A stretch of 64,000 bases of DNA from Haloechinothrix halophila YIM 93223 (GCF_000504245.1 NZ_KI632509.1:3577751-3641750), one strand, 5' to 3'; positions 38,671-47,124 are shown, numbered from the stretch's first letter. Notes: generated by a model from the letters alone, not told the origin. Program-made: numbers and translations.

Positions 38671-38698
38671 ACTCTAGCAACAGTTGTCGGCCGATCAA
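38671..38698 (-). promoter_or_regulatory. Promoter of the erm leader transcript
   Basis: On the minus strand TTGATC (38693-38698) and TAGAGT (38671-38676) are separated by 16 bp. The predicted transcription start is about 38662-38664, at the leader ATG. Confidence 0.6.
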
Positions 38699-38840
38699 CC
38701 GCATTTCGGAGCGGCTCCGGTACCTTCGTATGGCCGAACAGGACTGAGCGACAGCGCTTGCGGCATGTTGATCAGCTTCCCCCGCGGTACAACCACAATG
38801 AGTCCGTTGTGTCTGGTTCTGTTGGTCATGGCCCGGGGTA

Positions 38841-38914
38841 GTCGGGTGGCCCGGGGGAATCTCACCCCCGGGCTCCCTCAGAACGGAGCGTGACAGTCTC
38901 CCGTCACTCCGCTC
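38841..38914 (-). ncRNA. Group II intron domains V and VI
   Basis: Domain V (about 38882-38914, minus strand) starts AGAGCGGAGTGACGGGAGAC and closes with GTCACGCTCCGTT, the compact catalytic hairpin. Domain VI is GCCCGGGGG (38865-38873 on the minus strand) paired to CCCCCGGGC (38849-38857) around a TGAGATT loop that should carry the branch-point A. The intron 3' end follows at 38838. Confidence 0.8.
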
Positions 38915-38917
38915 TTC

Positions 38918-40180
38918 TCATCGCAGTCCCGCAAACGTGCGCACCCACCGCCAGTGGGTGAACAGTTCGGGCTCTCGATCGACGAGTCCGAACCACCACT
39001 GGGTGAAGCAGCGGTAGCCGCGCAGTCGCTTGTACTTCTTGCCTGCCCAGCGCATCAGGTAGGTGTTGATGCGCTGAAGGAGGGGATACATCTTCGACCG
39101 GTAGAACCGGCCATAGTAGTTAATCCAGCCCGCCACGATCGGGTTGATCGCCTCGGCGAGCTCGTCCAGGTCGTACCTGGTGCGTCGGTGGAGCCGCCAG
39201 CGGCGGACCTGCGCGTGCATCTTCTTGAGCGCGTCCTTGCTGACGGCAGGCTGGAAACTGACGAACAGCGTCCCGCCCTTGTCCACCGCTGCTCGCGGCT
39301 GAAACGTGTAGCCCAGGAACGTAAACGACGTGTGCTCGTACGCACCGCGCCGATTGTTGTCCTTGCAGTACACGATCCGGGTCTTGTCGGGATGCAGTTG
39401 CAGCCCCAGACCCTCCAGCCGCTCGGCCAGCGCCGCCCGCACCTGGCGGGCTTGGCGCTCGGTCACACAGTGCACGACCGCATCATCGGCGTAACGTTCG
39501 AACTCCACGGTCGGGAACTCCCGAGCCAGGAACATGTCGAACGCGTAGTGCAGCACCACATTCGCCAGGACCGGGGAGACCGCCGATCCCTGCGGGGTAC
39601 CGCGATCCCGCTCGACCAGGGTGCCATCGGGCAGCTGCAGCGGCGCTGTGAGCCACCGCTTCACATACAGCAGCACCCATTTGCGGTCGGTATTGACCTT
39701 GACCGCCTTGACGACGAGACCGTGATCCAGCGAGTCGAAGAACTTACGGATGTCAAGATCGAGCACCCAGTCCTTCTTCCAACACCGCGTCCGGCACCGG
39801 GCCAGCGCATCATGCGCGGACCTGCCCGGCCGATACCCGTAGGAGTCGGGATGAAAGATCGACTCCGTCCGGGGTTCCAACTGCAGCGCGACCACGGTCT
39901 GCGCGATCCGGTCCGCCACGGTCGGAACCCCAAGGATCCGGGTCCCGTCGCCATGCGGCTTCGGTATCTCCACCGCCTTCACCGCAGGCGGAAAATACGT
40001 CCCCGACGACATCCGATTCCAGATCTTGTACAGATTGTTCCGCAGATCGGTCTCGAACATCTCCATCGTCACGCCATCCACCCCAGCGGCACCCTTATTG
40101 GCCTTAACGCGCCGATACGCCTCCCACACCAGTTGCTTCGAAATATCAAACGACTTGTCCACCGGACCTGACTTGCCCAC
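38918..40180 (-). CDS. ltrA: Group II intron reverse transcriptase/maturase
   Basis: A 420-residue intron-encoded protein with RT motifs: VTMEMFETDLRNNLYKIWNR region, GTRILGVPTVADRIAQTVVA, YGYRPGRSAHDALARCR, WVLDLDIRKFFDSLDH, RGTPQGSAVSPVLANVVLHY and catalytic FERYADDAVVHCVT. Domain X follows (INPIVAGWINYYGRFYRSKM). The length and lack of an HNH endonuclease domain fit class C introns, which integrate by using single-stranded or hairpin DNA. The ORF is intact, so the intron may be mobile. The stop codon lies just before domain V. Confidence 0.95.
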   Translation of the reverse strand: MGKSGPVDKSFDISKQLVWEAYRRVKANKGAAGVDGVTMEMFETDLRNNLYKIWNRMSSGTYFPPAVKAVEIPKPHGDGTRILGVPTVADRIAQTVVALQLEPRTESIFHPDSYGYRPGRSAHDALARCRTRCWKKDWVLDLDIRKFFDSLDHGLVVKAVKVNTDRKWVLLYVKRWLTAPLQLPDGTLVERDRGTPQGSAVSPVLANVVLHYAFDMFLAREFPTVEFERYADDAVVHCVTERQARQVRAALAERLEGLGLQLHPDKTRIVYCKDNNRRGAYEHTSFTFLGYTFQPRAAVDKGGTLFVSFQPAVSKDALKKMHAQVRRWRLHRRTRYDLDELAEAINPIVAGWINYYGRFYRSKMYPLLQRINTYLMRWAGKKYKRLRGYRCFTQWWFGLVDREPELFTHWRWVRTFAGLR

Positions 40181-40857
40181 CCGTCTCCTCCCGCGAGGAC
40201 AGCTGTCCCCGGGTTGCTCGTGCGACCAAATCCACGATGAGCCGGCCCCTTCGCTCCACCCCCATTACAGGGCTTCACCACTACTACGAGCCGGTCCGCC
40301 AGCGAGCGCCGCCTCGGTACTCAACGCCTCCGGTTTCCGCCGTCGGCGCGCTCCCTCTCGCACACCCGCACCGCCGGGTGTGGACGTGCAGTATCGACAC
40401 TCGCCTTCCCACGTTCCGCGCAGGAGCCGCAGACCAGACTCACGCCGCCTTCATGCCGGACACCACCTGGCCAATAAGTGGGCACCCACCAGGCTCATCC
40501 CGGGAACTCAACTTCTCCCCGGTTTCGATGCCACCTAATAGTTTCGACACCTCAACAGCGGTTCGCTCGCGCTCGTCTTCCTGATCCCCACCTGACACCT
40601 CTCGGGTGCCTTTTCCTCATCGCTCACCACGACGGTCTTCAGCCAACGCAGCATGAGGCGGTTTGACGCCTGCCCCCACAGGCCGACGCCGAAGGGCCAC
40701 AACCTTCATCTCCCACACAGCACCGCATCAAGAAGCCCTACCTACATCCAGACTCCTCTCCACGCTCGTGGCGCACAGTTGATCAACTTCGACGGACGAT
40801 GCGCACCATTGTTCGACCCCGGTGTCGGGAGCACGCCTGCGGCGCACGATATCGCTG

Positions 40858-41349
40858 TCAGCCCGACTCGGCCCGCCGCGTGGGCAGCGCGTTGCCGGTG
40901 CGGACCGGCTTGAGCACGAACAGCGTCGTGTAGCGGCGAACATTGGGGGCGTCGCTGAGCAGCCGACCAGTGACCTCGTTGTGATGGGCCATGCCGTGTG
41001 TGGCGAACACCACGACGTAGTCCCAGTCCCCGGAGACCATGTAGATCTGCTGCACTTCGGGCGCGTCCAGGAGTCGTTGCTGGAAGCGCTCGTGGCGTTC
41101 ATTCGACTCGCGGTCGAGCGTGACGACGCAGACCGCGAGGATCAGATCCGACGTCGCCTCCGGCGCGAGTTCGACCACGGTGCGTGCGATGACGCCGTGT
41201 TTCTTGAGCCGGGTGATGCGACGTTGCACCGCGCTTGGCGACAACCCAACCCGCTCCCCCAGCGCGCTCAACGTCTGGTCGGCGTCGCGCTGCAACACGG
41301 CGAGCAGGTCGTGGTCGATGTCGTCTAGTGGGACCTCGGATCGCGGCAT
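40858..41349 (-). CDS. Lrp/AsnC family regulator
   Basis: A 163-residue protein starting at ATG 41349. The N-terminal helix-turn-helix reads LDDIDHDLLAVLQRDADQTL, then GERVGLSPSAVQRRITRLKK; the C-terminal RAM domain (VCVVTLDRESNERHERFQQR, VSGDWDYVVVFATHG) binds amino acids. It diverges from a DMT exporter, a common pairing in which the Lrp protein activates an amino-acid exporter. Just upstream, GCAA-N5-TTGC and an A/T-rich stretch (41350-41390) are candidate binding sites. The right remnant of the intron-split repeat lies 70 bp past its stop. Confidence 0.93.
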   Translation of the reverse strand: MPRSEVPLDDIDHDLLAVLQRDADQTLSALGERVGLSPSAVQRRITRLKKHGVIARTVVELAPEATSDLILAVCVVTLDRESNERHERFQQRLLDAPEVQQIYMVSGDWDYVVVFATHGMAHHNEVTGRLLSDAPNVRRYTTLFVLKPVRTGNALPTRRAESG

Positions 41350-41500
41350 GCAAAAATCTTGCGCTTCGGTGGGAATTTTTTCAATCGCGGCGCGCGGCGG
41401 CCGGGCTACCGTCGAGAGCGGTCCCCGCCCCCAGCCCGGCCTGGCCCAGTCCACCCCAGCCCGGCGAGGGCGTTCCCACGAACCCCGAGGATGTCCCACC

Positions 41501-42496
41501 GTGACGACGACTGAAGTCGCCCCTGCGCGCACGCAGGACGCGCGGGCGCACCGCTGGCGCGGACTGGCGCTGATCTTGGCCGCATCGCTGTTCTTCGGTA
41601 GCTCCGGCACGATCGGCAAACCGGCGATGCAAGCTGGTTTGTCGCCGGAACAGGTGGCCTCGGCGCGAATCGTGATCTCAGCGCTGGTGCTGCTCGTGGG
41701 GGTGGCGCTGCTGCGGCCCTCGCTGCTGCGAGTGCGGCCTGGCGAGTGGCGGGTGCTGGTGGCCTACGGCCTGTTCGCCGTCGCCGGGGTGCAGTTGTTC
41801 TACTTCATCTCCGCGTCGCGGGTGCCGGTCGGCGTCGCGATTCTGCTTGAGTTCACCTCACCGGTGTTGATCGCGTTCTGGGTGCGCTTCGTGCGCGGCG
41901 TCCGGCTACCTCGGCCGATGTGGGCCGGGATCGCGCTCGCGATGACCGGGCTGGCGATGGTCGCCAGAGTGACTGACGGCCTGCAGCTGGACACGCTCGG
42001 TCTACTCGCCGGACTGGGCGCGGCGGTGTGTTCCGCGGTGTATTTCCTGCTCGGCGAGCACGGCGTCAGCACCCGCCACCCGCTCGGGATGGTCACCTGG
42101 GGCATGGTGTTCGGCGCGCTGGCGATGTGCGCGGTCGCGCCGCCATGGACGTTTCCGACCGAGGCGCTGACGGCGTCCGCGAGCTTCGGGCCGTGGCAGC
42201 CGCCGGTATACGTGCTGCTGATCGCCGTCGCACTGATCTCGACAGTGCTGGCCTACCTCGCGGGCATCACGGCACTGCGCTACCTGCCCGCGTCGGTGGC
42301 GAGTGTGCTGGGACTGTGCGAGCCGCTGGTGGCAACGGCGATGGCGTGGGCGCTGCTCGGTGAGGCGCTGGCGGTGGTGCAGTTGGTGGGTGCGGCAGTG
42401 CTGCTCACCGGGGCGACGATCGTGCAGCTCCAGTCGGGGCGGGCGCAACCGGGTACTCCGGCGGAGCCACTGCCGGATACGGTCCGCGAGGCCTGA
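41501..42496 (+). CDS. EamA/DMT family exporter
   Basis: A 331-residue membrane protein with ten predicted helices in two EamA repeats: ALILAASLFFGSSGTIGKPA at the start, VAYGLFAVAGVQLFYFISAS mid-first repeat, and YLAGITALRYLPASVASVLG, PLVATAMAWALLGEALAVVQ in the second. It is likely an amino-acid or metabolite exporter of the RhaT/RhtA type. The GTG at 41501 has GAGGA about 10 nt upstream. It diverges from an Lrp gene, which probably controls it. Confidence 0.9.
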   Translation: MTTTEVAPARTQDARAHRWRGLALILAASLFFGSSGTIGKPAMQAGLSPEQVASARIVISALVLLVGVALLRPSLLRVRPGEWRVLVAYGLFAVAGVQLFYFISASRVPVGVAILLEFTSPVLIAFWVRFVRGVRLPRPMWAGIALAMTGLAMVARVTDGLQLDTLGLLAGLGAAVCSAVYFLLGEHGVSTRHPLGMVTWGMVFGALAMCAVAPPWTFPTEALTASASFGPWQPPVYVLLIAVALISTVLAYLAGITALRYLPASVASVLGLCEPLVATAMAWALLGEALAVVQLVGAAVLLTGATIVQLQSGRAQPGTPAEPLPDTVREA

Positions 42497-42608
42497 CCAG
42501 GCAGCACGCGCATCGCGAATCCACGTGTGAGTGAGCGGAAACGCCCACGTGAGCAGGAAGGGCCTGCTACGTTTCGCATCGAGACGTATACAGCCAGTGG
42601 GGGTAGCG

Positions 42609-42917
42609 ATGAGCGACAGCCATGTCGACCTGGAAAGCCTACGGTCGGTGGCGCGGAAGACGGACGCCATTGCCGAAGGGCGCCCCGATGCGGTGTCACG
42701 CGCGGCCAACGGTGTCGCCGAGGCGATGCCAGGCAATGAAGGCAGCCCAACAGCCGAGATGCTGCGCGTTCGCTTCGACAACTGGGTGGAGAACTACGAG
42801 TTGCTCTCCAAACAGGTCACCGGCTTCGCTGAGGACCTGAACAACGCCATCTCGACCTGGGACGAGATCGAGAACACCAGCACGGATCTGTTCACCCGCT
42901 ACGGCAAGGACCTCTGA
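42609..42917 (+). CDS. WXG100-like small helical protein
   Basis: A 102-residue, acidic, helical protein starting at ATG 42609. It has a helix-turn-helix hairpin like ESAT-6/WXG100 proteins: helix one about 10-45 (LESLRSVARKTDAIAEG), a loop, then FDNWVENYELLSKQVTGFAE and a final helix. A Trp sits in NWVEN and another in STWDEIE, but the classic central W-x-G is not clear. Its TGA overlaps the next start as TGATG, so the two are translationally coupled. It is probably a type VII-secretion-related chaperone or substrate. Confidence 0.7.
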   Translation: MSDSHVDLESLRSVARKTDAIAEGRPDAVSRAANGVAEAMPGNEGSPTAEMLRVRFDNWVENYELLSKQVTGFAEDLNNAISTWDEIENTSTDLFTRYGKDL

Positions 42918-45025
42918 TGGACTTCGCCGATCTGATGCGCGCGAAACCGGCCGGATACAACGCCGCCGCGGACGCGCTCCGGCGCTTCGGTGAGGACGTA
43001 CGCGACCGCGCCGTCGACTACTGGAACCAAGTCGCACAGCCGCTGAAAGACACCTCGTCTTCGGGGCTGTGGGGCGGCGCTGCCGCCGACGCAGCGCAGG
43101 TGCCGATGATGGATTTGCAACTCGCGTTGAACCGCGCGGCGGACCAGATCGAGGCGGTGCCCCAAATCCTGACGCAGTACGCCTCCGATTTGGAAGGGTT
43201 TCAACGACGTCTTGATGGCATCGTCGCTGAGGCGCGCACAGTGGGCGCGGAGATCAGTGACACCGGACAGGTCACGGTGTCGGCGCAAGTCCAGCAAAAC
43301 AATCCTGACCGGCCCGATCTCGCCCAAGAGATCGCCAATGACATCGCACGCCTCCTTGAGCAAGCGACCCAGCGCGACGTCGACTGCTCGGTGGAGCTCC
43401 GCGACGCGCTCGCGGACGAAACGTTGGACGCCCACGACGTCGGCACTCAGTACCGGGACGCCATCAAGGACGCCAACCGCGCGGCGCGGTTGCTGCAAGA
43501 AGGCTCCCTCAACGACATGTCCGACACGCTTCCGGCACTGCTGCGGGAGAACGCGGACAACCCCGAGTTCGCGGCAGCGCTGTTCAACCAACTCGGTGGC
43601 AAGGGCACCGTGGAGGCATTGGAACGGCTCGCCATGTTGCGCGGGATGGACGAGGGCTTTGCCCGTGCCGGGGCTGGGCGTAGTCAAGCTGATGAACTCG
43701 ACGCGATTCACACCGAGCTGGGCAAGGCGCTGGCGATGGCCACCGATCCCGACTCAGCGTTCCATGTCGATATGTCCGCTGACTCCAAGTGGATGCACGA
43801 TTTCAGGGCGGCAGGTAAAGAAACGTTCGGCGGGAGCGCCGTCACCGATCCGGTGACCGGCTACCAAGTCATCGGCGGTGTGTTGCGCAACGGCACCTTT
43901 TCGGAGGAGTTCCTCGACGTCGTCAGCGACGACATGTACGCCATGGAGCAGAGCGACCCCGACGTGTTCAAGGTCGCTACGGACGCCAAGGTCGACCCCA
44001 ACCCGCTCGACGGTCTTATGGTCGCGATGGAGAAGAATCCCGAAGCGGCGACAGAGTTCTTCTCCCAGACTCCGGAGCGGATTGATTACATGCTCGACCG
44101 CAACGGCGCGCATGGTCACGAGGAGTCAGGGCAAGCCCACGTCATCGACGCGATCGACGCAGCCACGAGGGGAGCCGACCCAGGCTCTCAGCGTGCCGAG
44201 ATTTTTGAGCGCGCTGTTCAACATGTTGGCGACCGGTCAGCCGACGCTGTCGGGCTAGTTAACCATCAAGCACGGGAAAGTATGGGCCAGTTGCTGCAGG
44301 GCCAAATGGGGCAGGTCCACGACGCCTTCGGCGGCGCGGACAACGTCAACTTCGATCCCGCTACCGATGCGGCTCTTAACCGTGTGATCGGCGACGTCGC
44401 GCACAGCCCGGAGGCCTATGCGCGACTAGCAAACGCCGAACGCGCCTACACGGTCGCCAACATGCACGCCGCAGCGGAAGCGGGTAACGCAGATGTACTC
44501 GTCAACGAGGCAAAGAAAATGGGCGGTCTCATGGCACAACTCGACGCGGGACGAGCCGAAGCGCTCGGTCAGGAATGGGACGAGAGGCAAGAAGATTACA
44601 ACAATCGAGTCAACGCTATCGCTCAAATCGGCGGTCTCGCCGTTGACCACGCGCTCGGTGCCGTCCCCGGCGCCGATGACATCACACGACCCCTCGTTGA
44701 TCACCTGGTCGAAAGCGCGAAGGTGGACTACAGCGAAAACGCTATAGCAGACCAGAGCGGCGTATTTGATGACTCACGAGGGGACCTCAAAGAAGTCGCC
44801 AAGAACTACATCTGGAACTATCAGCTACACGGCCAAGATCTTCCGGAATCGCTCATGCGAGGCAGCGACCCCGTCCCGTTCAACGAGATGACCGCGGACC
44901 AGCGGGAAACCTTGAACACCTGGATGCGGGATCATGCCAAGTTCGACCAACTCGCCGGAGATATCGAGGGCGCCTATAACGAGGGTGCCGCTCATGCCCG
45001 GCTCAGCCAAACAGGCGGGGCATGA
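42917..45025 (+). CDS. Large WXG-like/DUF6571-like helical protein, putative type VII secreted effector
   Basis: A 702-residue, almost wholly helical acidic protein without signal peptide or membrane segments. The first 110 residues form a WXG100/LXG-like hairpin (YWNQVAQPLKDTSSSGLWGG, with WGG at the turn). The rest resembles DUF6571-type proteins of actinobacteria: repeated helical blocks (LPALLRENADNPEFAAALFN, VAMEKNPEAATEFFSQTPER) similar to each other in pattern. No catalytic motif is seen at the C-terminus. Base composition falls in the last third (44230-45000), with A/T-ending codons, unlike neighbouring genes. It is coupled to the genes on both sides. DUF6571 assignment is from memory of the pattern. 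Confidence 0.65.
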   Translation: MDFADLMRAKPAGYNAAADALRRFGEDVRDRAVDYWNQVAQPLKDTSSSGLWGGAAADAAQVPMMDLQLALNRAADQIEAVPQILTQYASDLEGFQRRLDGIVAEARTVGAEISDTGQVTVSAQVQQNNPDRPDLAQEIANDIARLLEQATQRDVDCSVELRDALADETLDAHDVGTQYRDAIKDANRAARLLQEGSLNDMSDTLPALLRENADNPEFAAALFNQLGGKGTVEALERLAMLRGMDEGFARAGAGRSQADELDAIHTELGKALAMATDPDSAFHVDMSADSKWMHDFRAAGKETFGGSAVTDPVTGYQVIGGVLRNGTFSEEFLDVVSDDMYAMEQSDPDVFKVATDAKVDPNPLDGLMVAMEKNPEAATEFFSQTPERIDYMLDRNGAHGHEESGQAHVIDAIDAATRGADPGSQRAEIFERAVQHVGDRSADAVGLVNHQARESMGQLLQGQMGQVHDAFGGADNVNFDPATDAALNRVIGDVAHSPEAYARLANAERAYTVANMHAAAEAGNADVLVNEAKKMGGLMAQLDAGRAEALGQEWDERQEDYNNRVNAIAQIGGLAVDHALGAVPGADDITRPLVDHLVESAKVDYSENAIADQSGVFDDSRGDLKEVAKNYIWNYQLHGQDLPESLMRGSDPVPFNEMTADQRETLNTWMRDHAKFDQLAGDIEGAYNEGAAHARLSQTGGA

Positions 45026-46167
45026 TGCGAGCACGTTTCCTTGTCGTCGGTGCGATCACCGCACTCACCGCGACTCTCGTCGCTGGTTGCGATTCCTCCG
45101 CCGAGGAGACGCCCTCAGCCAACTCCATCGAGTGCGGCGTCATTGACGCGAGCGCGCTGCGTGAGACCGTCCGCTTACCCGAAATGCGCGTCAACACCTT
45201 CACCGGCATGCGCGAGATCTCCAACGACACCATCGTGGAACAGCTCGAACAGGGAACGTGGGAATGCACGTTCTCCTGGCCAGGCAAAGGAACACTCGCC
45301 CTCAATCTCAGCGATGACGTCGGCACGACCGGTGTTGAGATCAGTCGGCCAGACACCGTCTCGCTGGGCGAGGGACTGGATGGCGCCGTGTATCGAGCGT
45401 GGGAGAAGGAGCCGCTGTCCCAAGGGGGCTATCTGACCTTCCCGTGCCGGTCAGGACGGTTCCAGGATGACGGAACAGCGTACGCACTGACAACGAGCAT
45501 CCACTCCGACTACCCGGACGGTGATGTGCCGAGTTATCAACAACTCGCCACGATCTATGTCACAACCGCGAACGCGATCCGGGAAACCATGGGGTGCGAA
45601 GGCGATCCCTACCGCCTGCCCGATCTTCCCACCGCACCGCCGACGCCGCTGCCGTTGAACCAAACCGATCAACCGTGCGACACGTTCACCGCAGACCAAC
45701 TCAGCACGGTGCTGCCCGGCGCGAAGGACGGCAGCACGGCATGGCACGTCTGGGAAGCTCCCGGAGATGCGTTTCCTTCCATCGCGTGCCAGATCTGGCG
45801 CGAGCGTGACCCGAGCACCGACCCCCCGGTGAACGAGGACGAGCCAGCGCATCTACTGGGTCCACGGGTTGGTTTTTCCCGCATCACTGGTAGCGCGGCA
45901 GTCAACTACGATCTCGCGGAAGCCCAGGAGCTGCTGCACAACGTCGAGCCGTGGAACCGCTTTGGTGGCAAGGGATTCCACGCGGACAATCAGGCGCAGA
46001 ACAAGAACAAAGATAACGAAATGCGACTCAAGCGGACCTGCGGCGACGAAACCCATGTCTACGTCGGTGCGTACGCGCCACACACCGTCACCCGCACCCA
46101 GCACGAGAAGCTGTTCACGCAGTGGGTGCGTGCGCAGGCGCAACGCGACGGCTGTCCGGTGACATAG
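45022..46167 (+). CDS. Lipoprotein with two DUF3558-like halves
   Basis: A 381-residue predicted lipoprotein: signal peptide MMRARFLVVGAITALTATLV with lipobox LVAGC (acylated C23). Two similar halves follow. The first runs from IECGVIDASALRETVRLPE to WECTFSWPGKG, the second from PCDTFTADQLSTVLPG to ACQIWRERDP; this Cys-x2-(L/F)...Cys-x-W pattern is that of DUF3558 lipoproteins. The start overlaps the 702-residue gene stop as ATGA. It probably displays on the outer membrane leaflet and acts with the two upstream proteins. Function unknown. Confidence 0.8.
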   Translation: MMRARFLVVGAITALTATLVAGCDSSAEETPSANSIECGVIDASALRETVRLPEMRVNTFTGMREISNDTIVEQLEQGTWECTFSWPGKGTLALNLSDDVGTTGVEISRPDTVSLGEGLDGAVYRAWEKEPLSQGGYLTFPCRSGRFQDDGTAYALTTSIHSDYPDGDVPSYQQLATIYVTTANAIRETMGCEGDPYRLPDLPTAPPTPLPLNQTDQPCDTFTADQLSTVLPGAKDGSTAWHVWEAPGDAFPSIACQIWRERDPSTDPPVNEDEPAHLLGPRVGFSRITGSAAVNYDLAEAQELLHNVEPWNRFGGKGFHADNQAQNKNKDNEMRLKRTCGDETHVYVGAYAPHTVTRTQHEKLFTQWVRAQAQRDGCPVT

Positions 46168-46178
46168 TTGCGCACACT

Positions 46179-46263
46179 GTTGATCAGCTTGCCGCACGCT
46201 GTGACCACGAGAATACGACAAAACGGTCGTGGCGTGGTTCTAGCGCGCAGGAAGCTGATCAAC
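46179..46263. repeat. Palindromic intergenic repeat, copy 2 (intact, 85 bp)
   Basis: Perfect 12-bp terminal inverted repeats GTTGATCAGCTT (46179-46190) and AAGCTGATCAAC (46252-46263) enclose an internal stem CCACGA/TCGTGG (46205-46210 with 46227-46232). There is no ORF and no clear target duplication. It lies in the convergent gap after the lipoprotein gene. It is the intact relative of the element split by the intron at 38767-40787. Confidence 0.8.
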
Positions 46264-46290
46264 TTCGGTCCGCAGCCGCGCCGACAGGCA

Positions 46291-46322
46291 TCGACAGGGT
46301 GCCCGCGCGTGCACCCTGTCGA
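46291..46322 (-). terminator. 12-bp hairpin at the coxG end
   Basis: TCGACAGGGTGC (46291-46302) and GCACCCTGTCGA (46311-46322) are perfect inverted repeats around 8 nt, ending 5 bp from the coxG stop. Likely terminator of the cox operon, possibly bidirectional. Confidence 0.65.
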
Positions 46323-46327
46323 CGTCG

Positions 46328-47017
46328 TCAGCCCTTGCCGCAGGCGCGCACGATCACCACCACAGCCGCGATGGCTGCAAGCACTGCCACAACTGGGAGG
46401 ACGCGCTTGAGGACAGGCGCGCCCGCGACGCCCATCAGGTCGAGTGGCTCCCGCTCCCGCGGTGCTACCGGCTCGCCGGATTCACCCGACTCGCGGGCTT
46501 CCTCGGCGGCCATCGTGTCCGGGGAGGCCTCCGTCGTCGCGGCGGCACCGGTGGCACCGGATGTCGCGGCCTTCGCCGGAGCGAGCTCGCCCGCGAGATT
46601 CGCCGCGAACTCCGCCAGCAGCCTGCCGCTGACCTCCGAGATCAATCCTCGTCCAAATTGCGCGGGCTTGCCGGTCACCTTGACGTCGCTGATCACGCTT
46701 CCGGTGGTGCGCTCACCGTTGCCGGTCAGCGTCACGGTGGATCTCGTCGCCGCCGTGCCAGCGCCCCGCACATCCTTGCCGGACGCGCTGATGACCAGCT
46801 TGTGCGCGGATTCGTCCTTCTCGACGAACTCGCCGGTGCCCTTGTACTGCATCATCACCGGTCCGAGCTTGACCTTCACCTTCGCGGTAAAGGTGTCGCC
46901 CTCGACGCCGGTCAGCGTCGCACCCGGCATACACGGCGCTACCCGTTCCGGGTCCTGCAGCGCCTGCCACACCTCGGTGATCGGCGCTTCCACCGCGAAC
47001 TCGTGCTCAAGCTGCAC
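46328..47017 (-). CDS. coxG: CoxG-like SRPBCC membrane protein
   Basis: A 229-residue protein; the GTG at 47017 follows GAGAGGAGG. The SRPBCC domain of the CoxG type covers residues 1-150 (LEHEFAVEAPITEVWQALQD, MPGATLTGVEGDTFTAKVKV, ASGKDVRGAGTAATRSTVTL). After an Ala/Thr/Glu-rich linker a C-terminal membrane anchor follows (RVLPVVAVLAAIAAVVVIV). In carbon-monoxide dehydrogenase clusters CoxG helps attach the enzyme to the membrane. It is the last gene of this cox cluster, 107 bp after coxM, with a 15-bp inverted repeat in between. Confidence 0.88.
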   Translation of the reverse strand: MQLEHEFAVEAPITEVWQALQDPERVAPCMPGATLTGVEGDTFTAKVKVKLGPVMMQYKGTGEFVEKDESAHKLVISASGKDVRGAGTAATRSTVTLTGNGERTTGSVISDVKVTGKPAQFGRGLISEVSGRLLAEFAANLAGELAPAKAATSGATGAAATTEASPDTMAAEEARESGESGEPVAPREREPLDLMGVAGAPVLKRVLPVVAVLAAIAAVVVIVRACGKG

Positions 47018-47040
47018 GGTGCCTCCTCTCTGTACGCTCA

Positions 47041-47084
47041 CCTGTCGACATGTGCACCGCGCGGAGCGGGCACATGTCGACAGG
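47041..47084. repeat. 15-bp perfect inverted repeat between coxM and coxG
   Basis: CCTGTCGACATGTGC (47041-47055) and its reverse complement (47070-47084) flank 14 nt. It may be a terminator or attenuator before coxG, or a regulator site. The 13-mer CTGTCGACATGTG recurs at 61379-61391 upstream of thyX. Confidence 0.8.
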
Positions 47085-47124
47085 CAGCCAGATCACACTG
47101 CCGCGACGGGCAGATCGGCGCTGT

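Larger units (their letters stand above)
38838..40776 (-). mobile_element. Group IIC intron (about 1939 bp)
   Basis: The intron is read leftward. Its 5' end at 40776 reads GTGCGCCACGAGCG, matching the GUGYG consensus, and its 3' end at 38838 reads CGACTAC, matching AY. 40181-40776 holds the 5' ribozyme domains and contains no other gene. The ORF at 38918-40180 encodes the reverse transcriptase, and domains V and VI follow. The boundaries are supported because removing the segment restores an intergenic repeat known from a second copy. Insertion into an inverted-repeat sequence fits class C introns. Confidence 0.85.
38767..40787. repeat. Palindromic intergenic repeat, copy 1, split by a group II intron
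   Basis: 38767-38837 (beginning GTTGATCAGCTT) and 40777-40787 (AGTTGATCAAC) join to an 82-bp element once the intron is removed. The joined sequence aligns with the intact 85-bp element at 46179-46263: both termini, a CACAA/TTGTG internal stem (38794-38798 with 38807-38811) and the GGTTCT segment correspond. The stem bases differ between copies but stay paired. Confidence 0.75.
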
